The notes: a model not told the origin generated them from the letters alone. A stretch of DNA of 64,000 nt from Peteryoungia aggregata LMG 23059 (GCF_030814435.1 NZ_JAUSUW010000007.1:216328-280327); one strand, 5' to 3'; shown: positions 36,197 through 44,922, counted from the stretch's first letter. Numbers and translations: made by a program.

Positions 36197-38989
36197 ATGT
36201 TCGAATTGTTGCCGCTGATTCTGGTCGGCGTTCTCTTCATCACCGTCAGAGGATCCACCAAGCGGATCGATCGGCTGGAAAAGGAACTCGGCGAAGTCCG
36301 CGAGCGGTTGCGGTTGCTGCGGCTGGGCGGAGCAGACGGCGAACCGGGCGTTGCCGCGATTTCGACGCGGGCTTTTGCGCCTGCAGCAGCGACCAGCACC
36401 GCAGAGATCGAAGACAGCCTTGATGGCGAAGAGCCGCCGCTGGAACCGATGGTGCTGCGGGGCCAGCCGCAGCCTGCCTTGGTCGATGACGAACCGGAGC
36501 TCGAACCTCTGCCTGCGGCTGCACGCGCGCAGACTGCCGCATCCGCACCGGCACCAGCGGAAAGCCTTGAAAACCTGCTCGGCGCCCGCTGGGCGGTCTG
36601 GGCCGGGGGGCTGGCGCTGGCGCTCGGCGGCGTCTTCCTCGTGCGCTACTCGATCGAAAGCGGCCTGCTCGGCCCCGGTGTGCGCCTGACGCTTGCCGCA
36701 CTCTTCGGTCTCGCTCTGGTGGCTGTCGGCGAACTCATCCGTCGCAAGGCGCTGCCGAAGGCCGAAGCGCTCTACGCCAATGCCATGGTGCCGGGCATTC
36801 TGACGGCTGCCGGCGCGGTCTCCCTGTTCGGCGCAATCTATGCAGCACACGGGATCTACGGCTTCATCGGTCCGACGCTCGCCTTCATCCTGCTGGCGGT
36901 CACGGCCTTCGGTGTGCTTGGTCTTTCGCTCTTGCATGGGCAGGCGCTGGCCGGGCTCGGGCTTGCCGGCTCGATGCTCACACCGCTCCTCATCTCGACC
37001 ACGGCGCCAAACCTCTGGACGCTGTTCATCTACTTGACCGTTGCGCAGGTCGCGACGTCGCTGGCGTCGCGCCTCAAGGGCTGGTTGATCGTGCCCTCCA
37101 TCGCCCAGGCTCTGCTCGGCATCTGGGCGCTGGTTGCGCTGATCGACACGACAGAAATCACACCGATTGCGCTCTCGCTGATCGCGATGATCGCCGCCTG
37201 GATGCTGATCTGGCCTGGCGCCACGGGTGATGACCCGGCGGAACCGGAAGCGCCGCTGTCGCTCGAAGCGCTGGGCCGGCGCATGTCGTCGGGTCCCCTC
37301 GGTCTCGACATCACGCTGTCGCTCGCGGTCCTTTTGCCAGCGCTCATGATGCTCGAACGGGATATCACGGATCTCTTCCCCCTGTTCGGCTTCGCCGCAC
37401 TGATCGCAGCGCTTGCCGCCGCTGGCAGTGCGCGTCACGGCGCCTTCTGGCCGACGGCGATTGCTGCCGCTGGAGCCTTGCTCGCGGCCGTGGTCGAAAC
37501 CGGGATGGTCGGGCAGGCTCAGGTCTTCCTGTTCGGCTGGGGCATTTATGACACTGAACTGCCGGCACTCGACGTCACCGTCATGCATGTGCTGCTCGGC
37601 CTCGCCGCCGTCTTCCTGTTCATCGGGCTATCTCAGATCCGCAGGCGGTTTGCCGAGGATCCGTTGTTCTCGACGGTCTGGGCGGTGATTGCAGCCGCTC
37701 TGCCTGTCCTGCTTGCCACGATCAGCTTCGTCTTCTACGGCATCTATGCCCGCGACTGGCTGCACGGTTTCTTCGCCCTGGGTCTCGGCGCGGTACTGCT
37801 CGGAGCTTGCGAGTTCCTCGACCGCAAGGGTGCTCTTCCCGGCTTCCGGCGTGGCATCGATGTGCTGCTGGCCGGCAGTTTCGCCGCCTTTGCGCTCGCG
37901 CTACACACGCTGACCGATGGCGTGGTGACCACGATCCTCATCGCTCTGCTCGGCTTTGCCTATCTCATGGCGACCCGAAAGCGGGGCTGGAGCGGGTTGC
38001 CCTGGATCATGGTCATGGCACTCGTTGGCGTGCTGTTCCGCATCGGCTGGGATCCGACGCTCGTCGGGCCAGAGGCGCTGTCGCGCACGCCCTTCCTCAA
38101 CCAGCTGCTCCCGGGATACGGCATCCCGGCACTCCTGGCGCTGCTTGCGGCCTATGAGGTCAGGAACTGGCCGGGACAGCGGGTGCGGAACGCACTGCAG
38201 GGGCTGGCAAGTCTGCTCGGTCTGCTGGCCATCGCCATCCTGGTTCGCCATGCGATGAACGGAGGCGTACTCGACTCCAGCGTGCCGACGCTTGGCGAGC
38301 AGTCGATCTACACGCTTCTGGTCGTCGGCCTCTCGGGCATCCTGATGACACTCGATTTGAAATCGCCGAGCCCCGTCTTCCGCTATGGCTCGATGGTCGC
38401 AGGCGGGATCGCCATCGCCCAGACCGTCAGCCTGCATCTGGGCGCACTCAACCCCTATTTCACCGGCGAGAGCACCGGCAGCTGGCCGCTGATCAACCTG
38501 CTGCTGATCGGTTATCTGCTGCCCGGTCTCGCCTATGCGGGCCTTGCCTTTTATGCGCGTGACAAGCGGCCCCTGCCCTATGTCGTGCTACTGGCGCTTT
38601 CCGGTGCGTTGCTTGGCTTTGCCTGGGTGACGCTTTCTGTCCGGCGCTTCTGGCAGGGCGAGTTCATTCCCTATTGGAAAGGTTTCGAGCAGGCAGAGAC
38701 CTACAGCTATTCGGTCGCCTGGCTTGCGATCGGGGTCGGGCTACTTATGCTCGGTTCGCGATTCGATGCCAGAAGCCTGCGCATTGCCTCTGCGGTCATC
38801 GTCATCGTGACGGTCGCAAAGGTCTTCCTGATCGACATGGCCAATCTCGAAGGCGTGCTGCGGGCGCTCTCCTTCATCGGCCTCGGCTTCGTGCTGATCG
38901 GCATCGGGCTCTTCTATCAGAAGATCCTGAGCGGGAAGTCCACCCGGCCTCAAGTCGTAGACGAGGACGAGGCGCCGACGGGGATCTGA
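36197..38989 (+). CDS. DUF2339 polytopic membrane protein
   Basis: A giant (930-residue) inner-membrane protein. It starts MFELLPLILVGVLFI, has a coiled-coil-like segment (IDRLEKELGEVRERLRLLR) and an Ala/Pro/Glu-rich linker to about residue 140. About 25 hydrophobic helices then fill the rest. Large size with serial membrane helices and the ENLLGARWAVWAGGLALALGG segment fit DUF2339, whose function is unknown. The ATG at 36197 follows GCGAGGAAGC. It begins after the nadA regulatory region, divergent from nadA. Confidence 0.88.
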   Translation: MFELLPLILVGVLFITVRGSTKRIDRLEKELGEVRERLRLLRLGGADGEPGVAAISTRAFAPAAATSTAEIEDSLDGEEPPLEPMVLRGQPQPALVDDEPELEPLPAAARAQTAASAPAPAESLENLLGARWAVWAGGLALALGGVFLVRYSIESGLLGPGVRLTLAALFGLALVAVGELIRRKALPKAEALYANAMVPGILTAAGAVSLFGAIYAAHGIYGFIGPTLAFILLAVTAFGVLGLSLLHGQALAGLGLAGSMLTPLLISTTAPNLWTLFIYLTVAQVATSLASRLKGWLIVPSIAQALLGIWALVALIDTTEITPIALSLIAMIAAWMLIWPGATGDDPAEPEAPLSLEALGRRMSSGPLGLDITLSLAVLLPALMMLERDITDLFPLFGFAALIAALAAAGSARHGAFWPTAIAAAGALLAAVVETGMVGQAQVFLFGWGIYDTELPALDVTVMHVLLGLAAVFLFIGLSQIRRRFAEDPLFSTVWAVIAAALPVLLATISFVFYGIYARDWLHGFFALGLGAVLLGACEFLDRKGALPGFRRGIDVLLAGSFAAFALALHTLTDGVVTTILIALLGFAYLMATRKRGWSGLPWIMVMALVGVLFRIGWDPTLVGPEALSRTPFLNQLLPGYGIPALLALLAAYEVRNWPGQRVRNALQGLASLLGLLAIAILVRHAMNGGVLDSSVPTLGEQSIYTLLVVGLSGILMTLDLKSPSPVFRYGSMVAGGIAIAQTVSLHLGALNPYFTGESTGSWPLINLLLIGYLLPGLAYAGLAFYARDKRPLPYVVLLALSGALLGFAWVTLSVRRFWQGEFIPYWKGFEQAETYSYSVAWLAIGVGLLMLGSRFDARSLRIASAVIVIVTVAKVFLIDMANLEGVLRALSFIGLGFVLIGIGLFYQKILSGKSTRPQVVDEDEAPTGI

Positions 38990-39039
38990 CCAAAGACGAT
39001 GGAACGGGGCGGTTGAACAGAGGGCGCTCGCAAGGCTAG

Positions 39040-39723
39040 ATGCGGCCTCACCTCAACGGGGAAACTGTCTTGACCGCCCTTCTCACCGCCGCTGACTTCG
39101 CACCCCACGAGGCGCTTGCCGCCGATCTTCTTGCTCACGCGACCGAAGGCGACGACGGCTCGCACGACCTTGCCCATATCCATCGTGTCTTCAAGAACGC
39201 CATGAAGATCCAGGCAGGCGAAGGCGGCGATGCGGAGATCCTGGCCGCCGCCGTGTTGCTGCATGATTGCGTCGCGGTCGAGAAGAACTCGCCGCTCCGC
39301 TCCCAGGCCTCGCGGCTGGCGGCAGAGAAGGCGAGCGGCATTCTGGCGGGGCTCGGCTGGCCGGAGGAGAAGATTGCGGCGGTCGCGCATGCGATCCTCA
39401 CCCACAGCTTTTCCGCCAATATCCCGCCGGAAACGCTGGAAGCGAAGATGCTACAGGATGCAGACCGGCTGGATGCAATCGGCATGGTCGGCGTGGCGCG
39501 CTGCTTCTACATCGCCGGCCGCATGGGCTCCGGCCTCTATCATCCCGGCGACCCTGGCGCCGAGCATCGGCCGCTCGACGACCGATCTTACGCGATCGAC
39601 CACTTTCCGGCCAAGCTCTTGAAGCTCTCCGAGGGGTTCCAAACGGCGACGGGCGCCAGGCTCGCCCAGGAGCGGCACGAGCGGCTGACGCTGTTTCTCA
39701 CCCAATTCCGCGACGAAATCTGA
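39040..39723 (+). CDS. HD-domain phosphohydrolase (YedJ-like)
   Basis: A 227-residue metal-dependent phosphohydrolase. The HD pattern is HDLAHIHRV, then AAVLLHDCVAVE, then AHAILTHSFSAN, and DADRLDAIG, in the order found in the YedJ/COG1418-like group. It lies about 50 bases after the DUF2339 gene and 15 bases before a MOSC-domain gene. The substrate is unknown. The first ATG has no good ribosome site, so the true start could be slightly downstream. Confidence 0.83.
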   Translation: MRPHLNGETVLTALLTAADFAPHEALAADLLAHATEGDDGSHDLAHIHRVFKNAMKIQAGEGGDAEILAAAVLLHDCVAVEKNSPLRSQASRLAAEKASGILAGLGWPEEKIAAVAHAILTHSFSANIPPETLEAKMLQDADRLDAIGMVGVARCFYIAGRMGSGLYHPGDPGAEHRPLDDRSYAIDHFPAKLLKLSEGFQTATGARLAQERHERLTLFLTQFRDEI

Positions 39724-39738
39724 ACAAGGCACAGCACC

Positions 39739-40584
39739 ATGCAGGTCACCGGGCTTTACATCTATCCGTTCAAGAGCGCCCGGGGGATTGCCGTGCCCCA
39801 GGCGCCCATCGATGCCATGGGTCTTTCCGGCGACCGGCGGATGATGCTGGTCGATCCCTCCGGGCATTTCATCACCCAGCGGGAACTGCCGGAACTGGCC
39901 CGCCTCATGGCGCTTCCGGCAGCGGCCTATCTGACGCTTCGCCTGGATGACGGGCGCGAGATGATGGTCGCGCCACCGCAGCCGGACAACCGCATGGATG
40001 TGGCGATCTGGCGTTCCATCGTCAGCGCCGCCGTCGCCCATGACAGCATCAACGAGAAGCTGTCCGAGTGGTTCGGACGGCCGGTGAAACTGGTCTTCAT
40101 CGATGGCGACAGCCGCCGCGAGGCCAGTGCGGACTGGGCGGGCGAAGGCTCGCCGATGGGCTTTGCCGACGGCTACCAGATCCTGGTCACCACGACAGGC
40201 TCGCTGCGCGCCCTGAACGAAGACATGGCGCGGCATGGTGAAGGCTTTGTCGGCATGGAGCGCTTCCGCCCGAACATCGTGGTCGATTGCGACGAGCCCT
40301 TCGCCGAGGATGCCTGGACCGCTCTTGAGATCGGCGGCATCCGCTTCGACTTCGTCAAGCCCTGCCCGCGCTGCGTAATGACCACGCAGGACCAGCAGAC
40401 GGGATCGCGCGAGGGCGCCAACCCGATGCCGGCCATGGGGCGCATCAGGATGTCCGCAGACCGCCGCGTGCCGGGGGTGCTGTTCGGCTGGAATGCGGTG
40501 CCACGCGGCGAAGGACTGGTTCGGGTCGGGGATGACGTGACGGTGCTCGGCAGCCGCGAGGCTTGGGCGTTCAAGCAGCGGTGA
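39739..40584 (+). CDS. MOSC-domain protein (mARC-like)
   Basis: A 281-residue protein with an N-terminal MOSC beta-barrel (LYIYPFKSARGI) and a C-terminal MOSC domain carrying RFRPNIVVD and CPRCVMTTQDQ. The conserved cysteine that ligates molybdenum cofactor in mARC/YcbX enzymes falls in this CPRC region. YcbX-type proteins reduce N-hydroxylated compounds; that role is inferred. It is 15 bases after the HD gene. A repeat begins about 20 bases after its stop. Confidence 0.88.
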   Translation: MQVTGLYIYPFKSARGIAVPQAPIDAMGLSGDRRMMLVDPSGHFITQRELPELARLMALPAAAYLTLRLDDGREMMVAPPQPDNRMDVAIWRSIVSAAVAHDSINEKLSEWFGRPVKLVFIDGDSRREASADWAGEGSPMGFADGYQILVTTTGSLRALNEDMARHGEGFVGMERFRPNIVVDCDEPFAEDAWTALEIGGIRFDFVKPCPRCVMTTQDQQTGSREGANPMPAMGRIRMSADRRVPGVLFGWNAVPRGEGLVRVGDDVTVLGSREAWAFKQR

Positions 40585-40602
40585 GATTGATCGAGACGAT
40601 TG

Positions 40603-40772
40603 CCACCCGCCCTCGTCCTTCGAGGGTCGCTGCGCTCCCACCTCAGGATGAGGGCTGATCGTTTGCGGCGCTGGCGACAACGACAGCCTGAGATTTGCGG
40701 TTTACAACAGATCCGCAGCCCCCTCATCCTGAGGTGCCCTTGCGTCAGCAAGGGCCTCGAAGGATCCGGCAC
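40603..40772. repeat. Dispersed palindromic repeat B, copy 1
   Basis: About 170 bp, with left arm CCTCGTCCTTCGAGGGTCGC, then CACCTCAGGATGAGGG, and right arm CCCTCATCCTGAGGTG followed by a small CCCTTGCG/GCAAGGG hairpin and CTCGAAGGATCC. The ends are inverted copies of each other. The same pattern recurs at 41206 in the same orientation. Non-coding. No transposase is nearby. Confidence 0.75.
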
Positions 40773-40901
40773 CAATCTGCAACCACCTTGCAATAAACTC
40801 GCACATAGAGACATCGGACAACGGAAAGCCCCATAGATTGCGGAGTTGTGCAGAAGGCAAAGTCGCGCGACCATCAATCCTGTCTTTTGGAGGTCACGCA
40901 G

Positions 40902-41261
40902 ATGGAGGTCACCGTCTACATCCTTCGTTGCAGCGATGGCTCCTATTACACAGGACTGACAAAGCAGAACATTGAGGCGCGGCTATGGGAACATAACGCC
41001 GGCACCTATGATGGCTACACCTCCAGACGCCGACCCGTCGAACTGGTGTTCACGGAAAGCTACGACCGCATCCTCGACGCCATCGCCCGCGAGCGACAGA
41101 TCAAGGGCTGGAACCGGCAGAAGAAGGAAGCGCTGATCGCCTATGCCTATGAGGCGCTGTCGGATTTGTCGCATCGAGGCCCGGTCAAACGGCTTGGTGG
41201 TGAGACCACCCGCCCTCGTCCTTCGAGGGTCGCTCCGCTCCCACCTCAGGATGAGGGCTGA
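40902..41261 (+). CDS. GIY-YIG nuclease-family protein
   Basis: A 119-residue single-domain nuclease. The GIY-YIG core is visible as VYILRCSDGSYYTGLT, with the downstream arginine and glutamate in IARERQIKGWNRQKKEALI. A GGAGG site lies 9 bases before ATG 40902. The last 18 or so codons (TTRPRPSRVAPLPPQDEG then stop) are read from dispersed repeat B, so a repeat supplies the C-terminus and stop. It has a repeat copy on each side. DNA target unknown. Confidence 0.85.
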   Translation: MEVTVYILRCSDGSYYTGLTKQNIEARLWEHNAGTYDGYTSRRRPVELVFTESYDRILDAIARERQIKGWNRQKKEALIAYAYEALSDLSHRGPVKRLGGETTRPRPSRVAPLPPQDEG

Positions 41262-41405
41262 TCGTTTGCGGCGCAGCCTTCAGATGATCTCAGCATAGTC
41301 GGTCCAACAGTGAGACCGGCACCAGGTAACTTTATGGCACCGGCCAGCACTGCAGCCCTCATCCTGAGGTGCCCTTGCGAATGCAAGGGCCTCGAAGGAT
41401 CCGGC
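41206..41405. repeat. Dispersed palindromic repeat B, copy 2
   Basis: About 200 bp. Its left arm (CCGCCCTCGTCCTTCGAGG then CACCTCAGGATGAGGG) overlaps the 3' end of the GIY-YIG gene. Its right arm is CCCTCATCCTGAGGTGCCC followed by GCAAGGGCCTCGAAGGATCC. It has the same orientation as copy 1; the core differs in length and sequence. Confidence 0.75.
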
Positions 41406-41449
41406 CACTGCCGATGACCGAGCCTCCGAGCCTCCCCCCTCCGCACCAC

Positions 41450-41497
41450 ACCCTCATCCTGAGGTGCCCCTGCGCAGCAGGGGCCTCGAAGGATCGA
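41450..41497. repeat. Dispersed repeat B, right-end fragment
   Basis: A partial copy: only the right arm, CCCTCATCCTGAGGTGCCCC, then a small CCCCTGCG/GCAGGGG hairpin and CTCGAAGGATCG. It follows copy 2 by about 45 bases. The remaining 115 bases to the MFS gene hold its promoter; I see nothing else there. Confidence 0.65.
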
Positions 41498-41612
41498 GCC
41501 GCCCCCTCGCCCACCTGACATCCATCAAATCCCCTGATGGCCAGTTCATCAAAAGGCGTTTCTGCTCATCAATCGACTGCACTAATGTGTTGTTGACAGA
41601 GGAGAAGCCCTG

Positions 41613-42833
41613 ATGACCACCACCAGCCGTCCCGCCATGCCCTGGCTGATCATCCTCGCGGGATCGCTGATCGCCGTCATGACTTTCGGGCCGCGTTCGG
41701 CCATGGGCTTCTTCCAGCTGCCGATGCTGGCGGATCGGGGCTGGGATAGACAGACCTTTGGTCTTGCCATGGCCTTCCAGAACCTGTTCTGGGGGTTGAG
41801 CCAGCCCTTCTTCGGGGCGCTGGCGGACAAGTACGGTACGGGCCGCGTGCTCGCAGCCTCCGGCGTGCTCTATGCCGCCGGCCTCGTAATGATGGCCAAT
41901 GCCTCGGCGCCGATCTGGCTGCATATGGGTGGTGGCGTGCTGATCGGGCTTGCGATCGGTGCCGGCTCCTTCAGCGTCATCCTCTCGGCCTTTGCCCGCA
42001 ATGTGACGCCGGAGCAGCGGTCGATGGCCTTTGGTATCGGCACGGCTGCGGGTTCGGCGGGCATGTTCCTGTTTGCGCCGCTCAGCCAGGGCTTCATCTC
42101 GGCCTTTGGCTGGTCGGACAGTCTCGTCATCATCGCGGTCATGATGCTGGTCGTGCCGCTGCTTGCCTTCCCCTTGCGCGGCAATGCGCAGTCGGGCACG
42201 CAATCCGGCAACCAGTATCAGCAGACCATTGCCGAAGCGCTGAAGGAAGCCTTCGCGCACAAGAGCTATCTATTGCTTACAACCGGCTTCTTCGTCTGCG
42301 GCTTCCAGGTGGCCTTCATCACCGCGCATTTCCCGGCCTATCTCGGCGATATCGGCATCGAGGCGAGCTATGCCGTCATTGCCATGGCGCTGATCGGCTT
42401 CTTCAACATCATCGGCTCGCTGGCCGCCGGCTGGATCGGGCAACGCTATTCGAAGCCCTATTTCCTCGCCTTCATCTATATCGGCCGGTCGATCACGGTG
42501 ACGCTCTTCCTGCTTCTGCCGCAGACCCCAACCTCGGTCGTCCTCTTCGCCGCCGTCATGGGTCTCCTGTGGCTGTCGACAGTGCCGCCGACCAATGGAT
42601 TGGTGGCGATCATGTTCGGCACGCGCCATCTCGGTCTGCTGGGCGGCCTCGTTTTCCTGTCGCACCAGCTCGGCTCCTTCCTAGGCGTTTGGATGGGCGG
42701 CTATCTCTACGATCACTTCGGAACCTATGACCAGGTCTGGTGGTTGGGTGTGGCGCTCGGCATCTTCGCGGCAGTGGTGCATTGGCCAATCAGCGAAAAA
42801 TCGGTCGAACGACCAGAAATCGCAGTGGCGTAA
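41613..42833 (+). CDS. MFS transporter
   Basis: A 406-residue protein with 12 predicted membrane helices. The loop 2-3 signature is visible as GALADKYGTGRVL. The charged central loop (around 190-215) separates two six-helix halves. It resembles the oxalate/formate or monocarboxylate porter branch, but the substrate is not evident. It follows a repeat-rich region and stands alone. Confidence 0.85.
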   Translation: MTTTSRPAMPWLIILAGSLIAVMTFGPRSAMGFFQLPMLADRGWDRQTFGLAMAFQNLFWGLSQPFFGALADKYGTGRVLAASGVLYAAGLVMMANASAPIWLHMGGGVLIGLAIGAGSFSVILSAFARNVTPEQRSMAFGIGTAAGSAGMFLFAPLSQGFISAFGWSDSLVIIAVMMLVVPLLAFPLRGNAQSGTQSGNQYQQTIAEALKEAFAHKSYLLLTTGFFVCGFQVAFITAHFPAYLGDIGIEASYAVIAMALIGFFNIIGSLAAGWIGQRYSKPYFLAFIYIGRSITVTLFLLLPQTPTSVVLFAAVMGLLWLSTVPPTNGLVAIMFGTRHLGLLGGLVFLSHQLGSFLGVWMGGYLYDHFGTYDQVWWLGVALGIFAAVVHWPISEKSVERPEIAVA

Positions 42834-42949
42834 TTTTGCCCAAAGTAAGATCATATTTCGGCATTCGCCCTATGCCGGATCAAAATTCCCGTGTTTTCGG
42901 CTGACGGCGACTGTCACAGAAAATTATTTTATTTTTCCCGGACTGCCCG

Positions 42950-42989
42950 TTGACGGATTCCGAGCCAGCACCTACCTTGTGCGTGCTGG
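42950..42989 (+). promoter_or_regulatory. Promoter with an overlapping operator-like inverted repeat
   Basis: TTGACG (42950-42955), a 17-base spacer, then TACCTT (42973-42978) make a plausible sigma-70 promoter. CCAGCAC (42965-42971) and GTGCTGG (42983-42989) form a perfect 7-bp inverted repeat around the -10 element, which looks like a repressor site. It drives a short ORF at 43061. Confidence 0.55.
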
Positions 42990-43016
42990 TTCGGATACTG
43001 ACGACGAACCATGAAC

Positions 43017-43053
43017 GGCCTCCGCCTTGGAGGCCGCAGCCAAAGAAGGAGGT
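43017..43053 (+). promoter_or_regulatory. Leader hairpin with an alternative pairing to the ribosome site
   Basis: GGCCTCC (43017-43023) pairs with GGAGGCC (43029-43035) in a tight 5-base-loop hairpin. The CCTCC could instead pair with the Shine-Dalgarno AAGGAGGT (43046-43053) of the next ORF. The two pairings are mutually exclusive, a layout that could control translation of the 31-codon ORF. Confidence 0.5.
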
Positions 43054-43060
43054 CAGCGAA

Positions 43061-43156
43061 ATGCACATCGTATTTCTTGATGCCATCCGATCCTGGCAGA
43101 CGACCCCGCGCTTCGTGATGGTGAAACGCCATTCCGAATGCACCTGTCGAATGTGA
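43061..43156 (+). CDS. 31-residue small protein
   Basis: A short ORF with a full-strength AAGGAGGT ribosome site seven bases before ATG. The product starts MHIVFLDAIRSWQTTPRF and ends with a cysteine-containing RHSECTCRM. A promoter with an operator-like inverted repeat and a switching hairpin precede it. It could be a regulatory leader peptide or a real small protein. I recognise no family (it is not DUF1127). Confidence 0.5.
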   Translation: MHIVFLDAIRSWQTTPRFVMVKRHSECTCRM

Positions 43157-43233
43157 CGCTGCGCAAGCACTGATTTCATTTCATCGACATCTTAGACAAC
43201 GCCGTGCCGCGCGCATGGGCGGGGAATATCGTT

Positions 43234-43488
43234 ATGAAGAAGCAAGTTATCGAATATGCCGGGATCCCGGTTGGCATCACCATCCCCGATGGCGACAGGG
43301 TGAAGTTCATCGCCGTCAAATATCCGGTCATCGACCTCGACGGCGGTGTCTATCGCAGCATCGGCGAACTGCAGATGGCCATCCATCAGCACATGGCGAA
43401 ATCCGCGCCGGAAGATCAGGCCGTGTTCTTCGGTGCCGCCAATGCGCCATTTACGTCGAGCGAGCGCAAGGTCTTCAACGCCGCCTGA
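43234..43488 (+). CDS. Small hypothetical protein, 84 residues
   Basis: A short protein beginning [20 protein letters not shown], with a [21 protein letters not shown] middle. Beta-rich and soluble. I chose ATG 43234; an upstream GTG at 43204 is possible. It lies about 80 bases after the 31-codon ORF and could be the downstream gene controlled by that leader. Its end overlaps the convergent recO end by 73 bases. Family not recognised. Confidence 0.6.
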   Translation: MKKQVIEYAGIPVGITIPDGDRVKFIAVKYPVIDLDGGVYRSIGELQMAIHQHMAKSAPEDQAVFFGAANAPFTSSERKVFNAA

Positions 43489-44189
43489 CAAAATCCCTCG
43501 CGTGCCGCGCCGGGCTCAAGCCCCCGCGGCACGTAGACATGCCGATCCAGGAAATAGGCCGTGAGCCGGAAGGCCGCCGCCAGGGTCTCCGGATCGGCAG
43601 CGCGGTTGGTGCCGGGCGTCAGAAAATCCGGCAGTGCCAGCATCTTGTCGCCCCAGGGAGCGCCTGCCTCGCGGCTCACGGCCCTGCCCGACTTCGGGGA
43701 GACATAAGCCAGGTCATGGCGGGAACCGGTGGCCGCACATTCCTCCAGATCCAGCCCGAAGCCGAGATCGTTCAGCAATGCCAGCTCGAAGCGGACGAAG
43801 AGCTCGCCGGCCATGGCCGGTTCCTCCAGATGGTCGAGAATAACGTCGAGTGCCTCGAAGAGATGCGGGTGCGGATCGCGTTCGGGCAGCAGGCGCAGCA
43901 GTGATGCGAGCGCCTGGACACCGTAGACGGCGGTGGCACTTTCCATCAGCCGCCCTGCCCGCAGGACCAGCGGCTCGATCCGGTATTCCCCGAGATGTTC
44001 GTCAAGGCGGGCGCGCCAGGTGACTTCGAGACGGTTGCCGGGCTGCAGCACGGGCTGCATGGTGCGGGAGCGACCCGAGCGGACCATGCCCAGATGCCGG
44101 CCACGGCTGCGCGTCATCATCTCGGCAATGACGCTCGTTTCGCCATGCCGCCGCACCCCGAGAAGGATCGCCTCATCTGTCCATTGCAT
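43416..44189 (-). CDS. recO: DNA repair protein RecO
   Basis: Recombination mediator that loads RecA on single-stranded DNA with RecR. The protein has 257 residues. The N-terminal OB-fold is [24 protein letters not shown], followed by the helical domain. The last 20-odd residues ([14 protein letters not shown]) lie over the antisense of the small gene at 43234-43488, an unusual convergent overlap of 73 bases. The classic RecO zinc cysteines are only partly evident. It belongs with era-rnc-lepB in rhizobia; here a TetR/AbrB pair separates them. Confidence 0.9.
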   Translation of the reverse strand: MQWTDEAILLGVRRHGETSVIAEMMTRSRGRHLGMVRSGRSRTMQPVLQPGNRLEVTWRARLDEHLGEYRIEPLVLRAGRLMESATAVYGVQALASLLRLLPERDPHPHLFEALDVILDHLEEPAMAGELFVRFELALLNDLGFGLDLEECAATGSRHDLAYVSPKSGRAVSREAGAPWGDKMLALPDFLTPGTNRAADPETLAAAFRLTAYFLDRHVYVPRGLEPGAAREGFCQAALKTLRSLDVNGALAAPKNTA

Positions 44190-44242
44190 GATCCGGTTTT
44201 ACCGCAGAGCCCCCGGGAGAGCGAGGGATTTCGGCACGCGGC

Positions 44243-44890
44243 TCAGATTTCGGTGAGGTAGCGCTGCACCCAGCCACGCCAGTGGGCAATTGCTTCGGCC
44301 TTGCCGGGATAGCGTTTTTCTTCATGCAGTTGCACGAGTGACTTCATCGCCTGGAAGAGTACGACCGACATGGCCTGCGCCTGGTCATCGGCCAAGGCCG
44401 GACGCCAGAGGCACAGGATCTCGGCAATCCGGCGGCGCAGGCTTTCGCGCAGGATACCGGGGCGCACGCCCGGCTGCTCCCAGCGGGCGTCGAGCAGGCT
44501 GAGCGCCAGACTGCGCTCTGCCGCATGGGCAACGAGCACATCGAGCAGTCTGTCTGCGAGCTGGATACCGTCGATCTCGGCGACCTGTGCCCTGATTCGA
44601 TCGAGCGCTGCCTCGACATGCTCGGCGTAGCGGGCGACGAGTGCGTCGGCCAGCACATCCTTGTTGGGGAAAAACTGGTAGAGTGAGCCGATCGGTGCAC
44701 CGGCGCGCGCGGCGATCTCGGTCATGGTGGCGGCCTTGTAGCCCTGCTCGGCAAAGACGGTCGCGCCGGCATCGAGCAGTTTCGCGACCCGCGCGATGCC
44801 GCGCTTGCGCTTGGGCTCCTTGGCGGTCGGCGCCTGGACGGTCTGCGGTGCCGGCGGCAGCGTTGCCGAACTTGACTTTTGCGAGGCCAT
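44243..44890 (-). CDS. TetR/AcrR-family transcriptional regulator
   Basis: A 215-residue regulator. The N-terminal helix-turn-helix is VAKLLDAGATVFAEQGYKA followed by TMTEIAARAGAPIGSLYQFFP, typical of TetR. The C-terminal ligand-binding helices follow. I chose the start MASQKSSSA (44890); ATG 44896 is an alternative. It is divergent from an AbrB-type membrane protein gene, and a perfect 14-bp palindrome (44909-44922) lies between them. Confidence 0.9.
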   Translation of the reverse strand: MASQKSSSATLPPAPQTVQAPTAKEPKRKRGIARVAKLLDAGATVFAEQGYKAATMTEIAARAGAPIGSLYQFFPNKDVLADALVARYAEHVEAALDRIRAQVAEIDGIQLADRLLDVLVAHAAERSLALSLLDARWEQPGVRPGILRESLRRRIAEILCLWRPALADDQAQAMSVVLFQAMKSLVQLHEEKRYPGKAEAIAHWRGWVQRYLTEI

Positions 44891-44908
44891 TCTCATAAAA
44901 CTCGTTTG

Positions 44909-44922
44909 TGAGGTATACCTCA
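44909..44922. promoter_or_regulatory. Operator palindrome for the TetR regulator
   Basis: TGAGGTATACCTCA is a perfect 14-bp palindrome in the divergent region between the TetR gene and the AbrB-type gene, close to the TetR start. It is the obvious candidate for autoregulation and for control of the neighbour. Confidence 0.65.

Noticed and set aside
35969..37588. A 539-codon open frame on the minus strand opposite the DUF2339 gene
   Set aside because: Composition is Arg/Gly/Asp-rich without a domain, which is the usual antisense shadow of a high-GC membrane gene. The plus-strand frame has clear membrane helices and a ribosome site.
40600..41500. Possible CRISPR array, because similar motifs recur at 40.6, 41.2 and 41.45 kb
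   Set aside because: Spacing is irregular, units are about 170-200 bp with inverted ends, and no cas genes are present. They are dispersed repeats.
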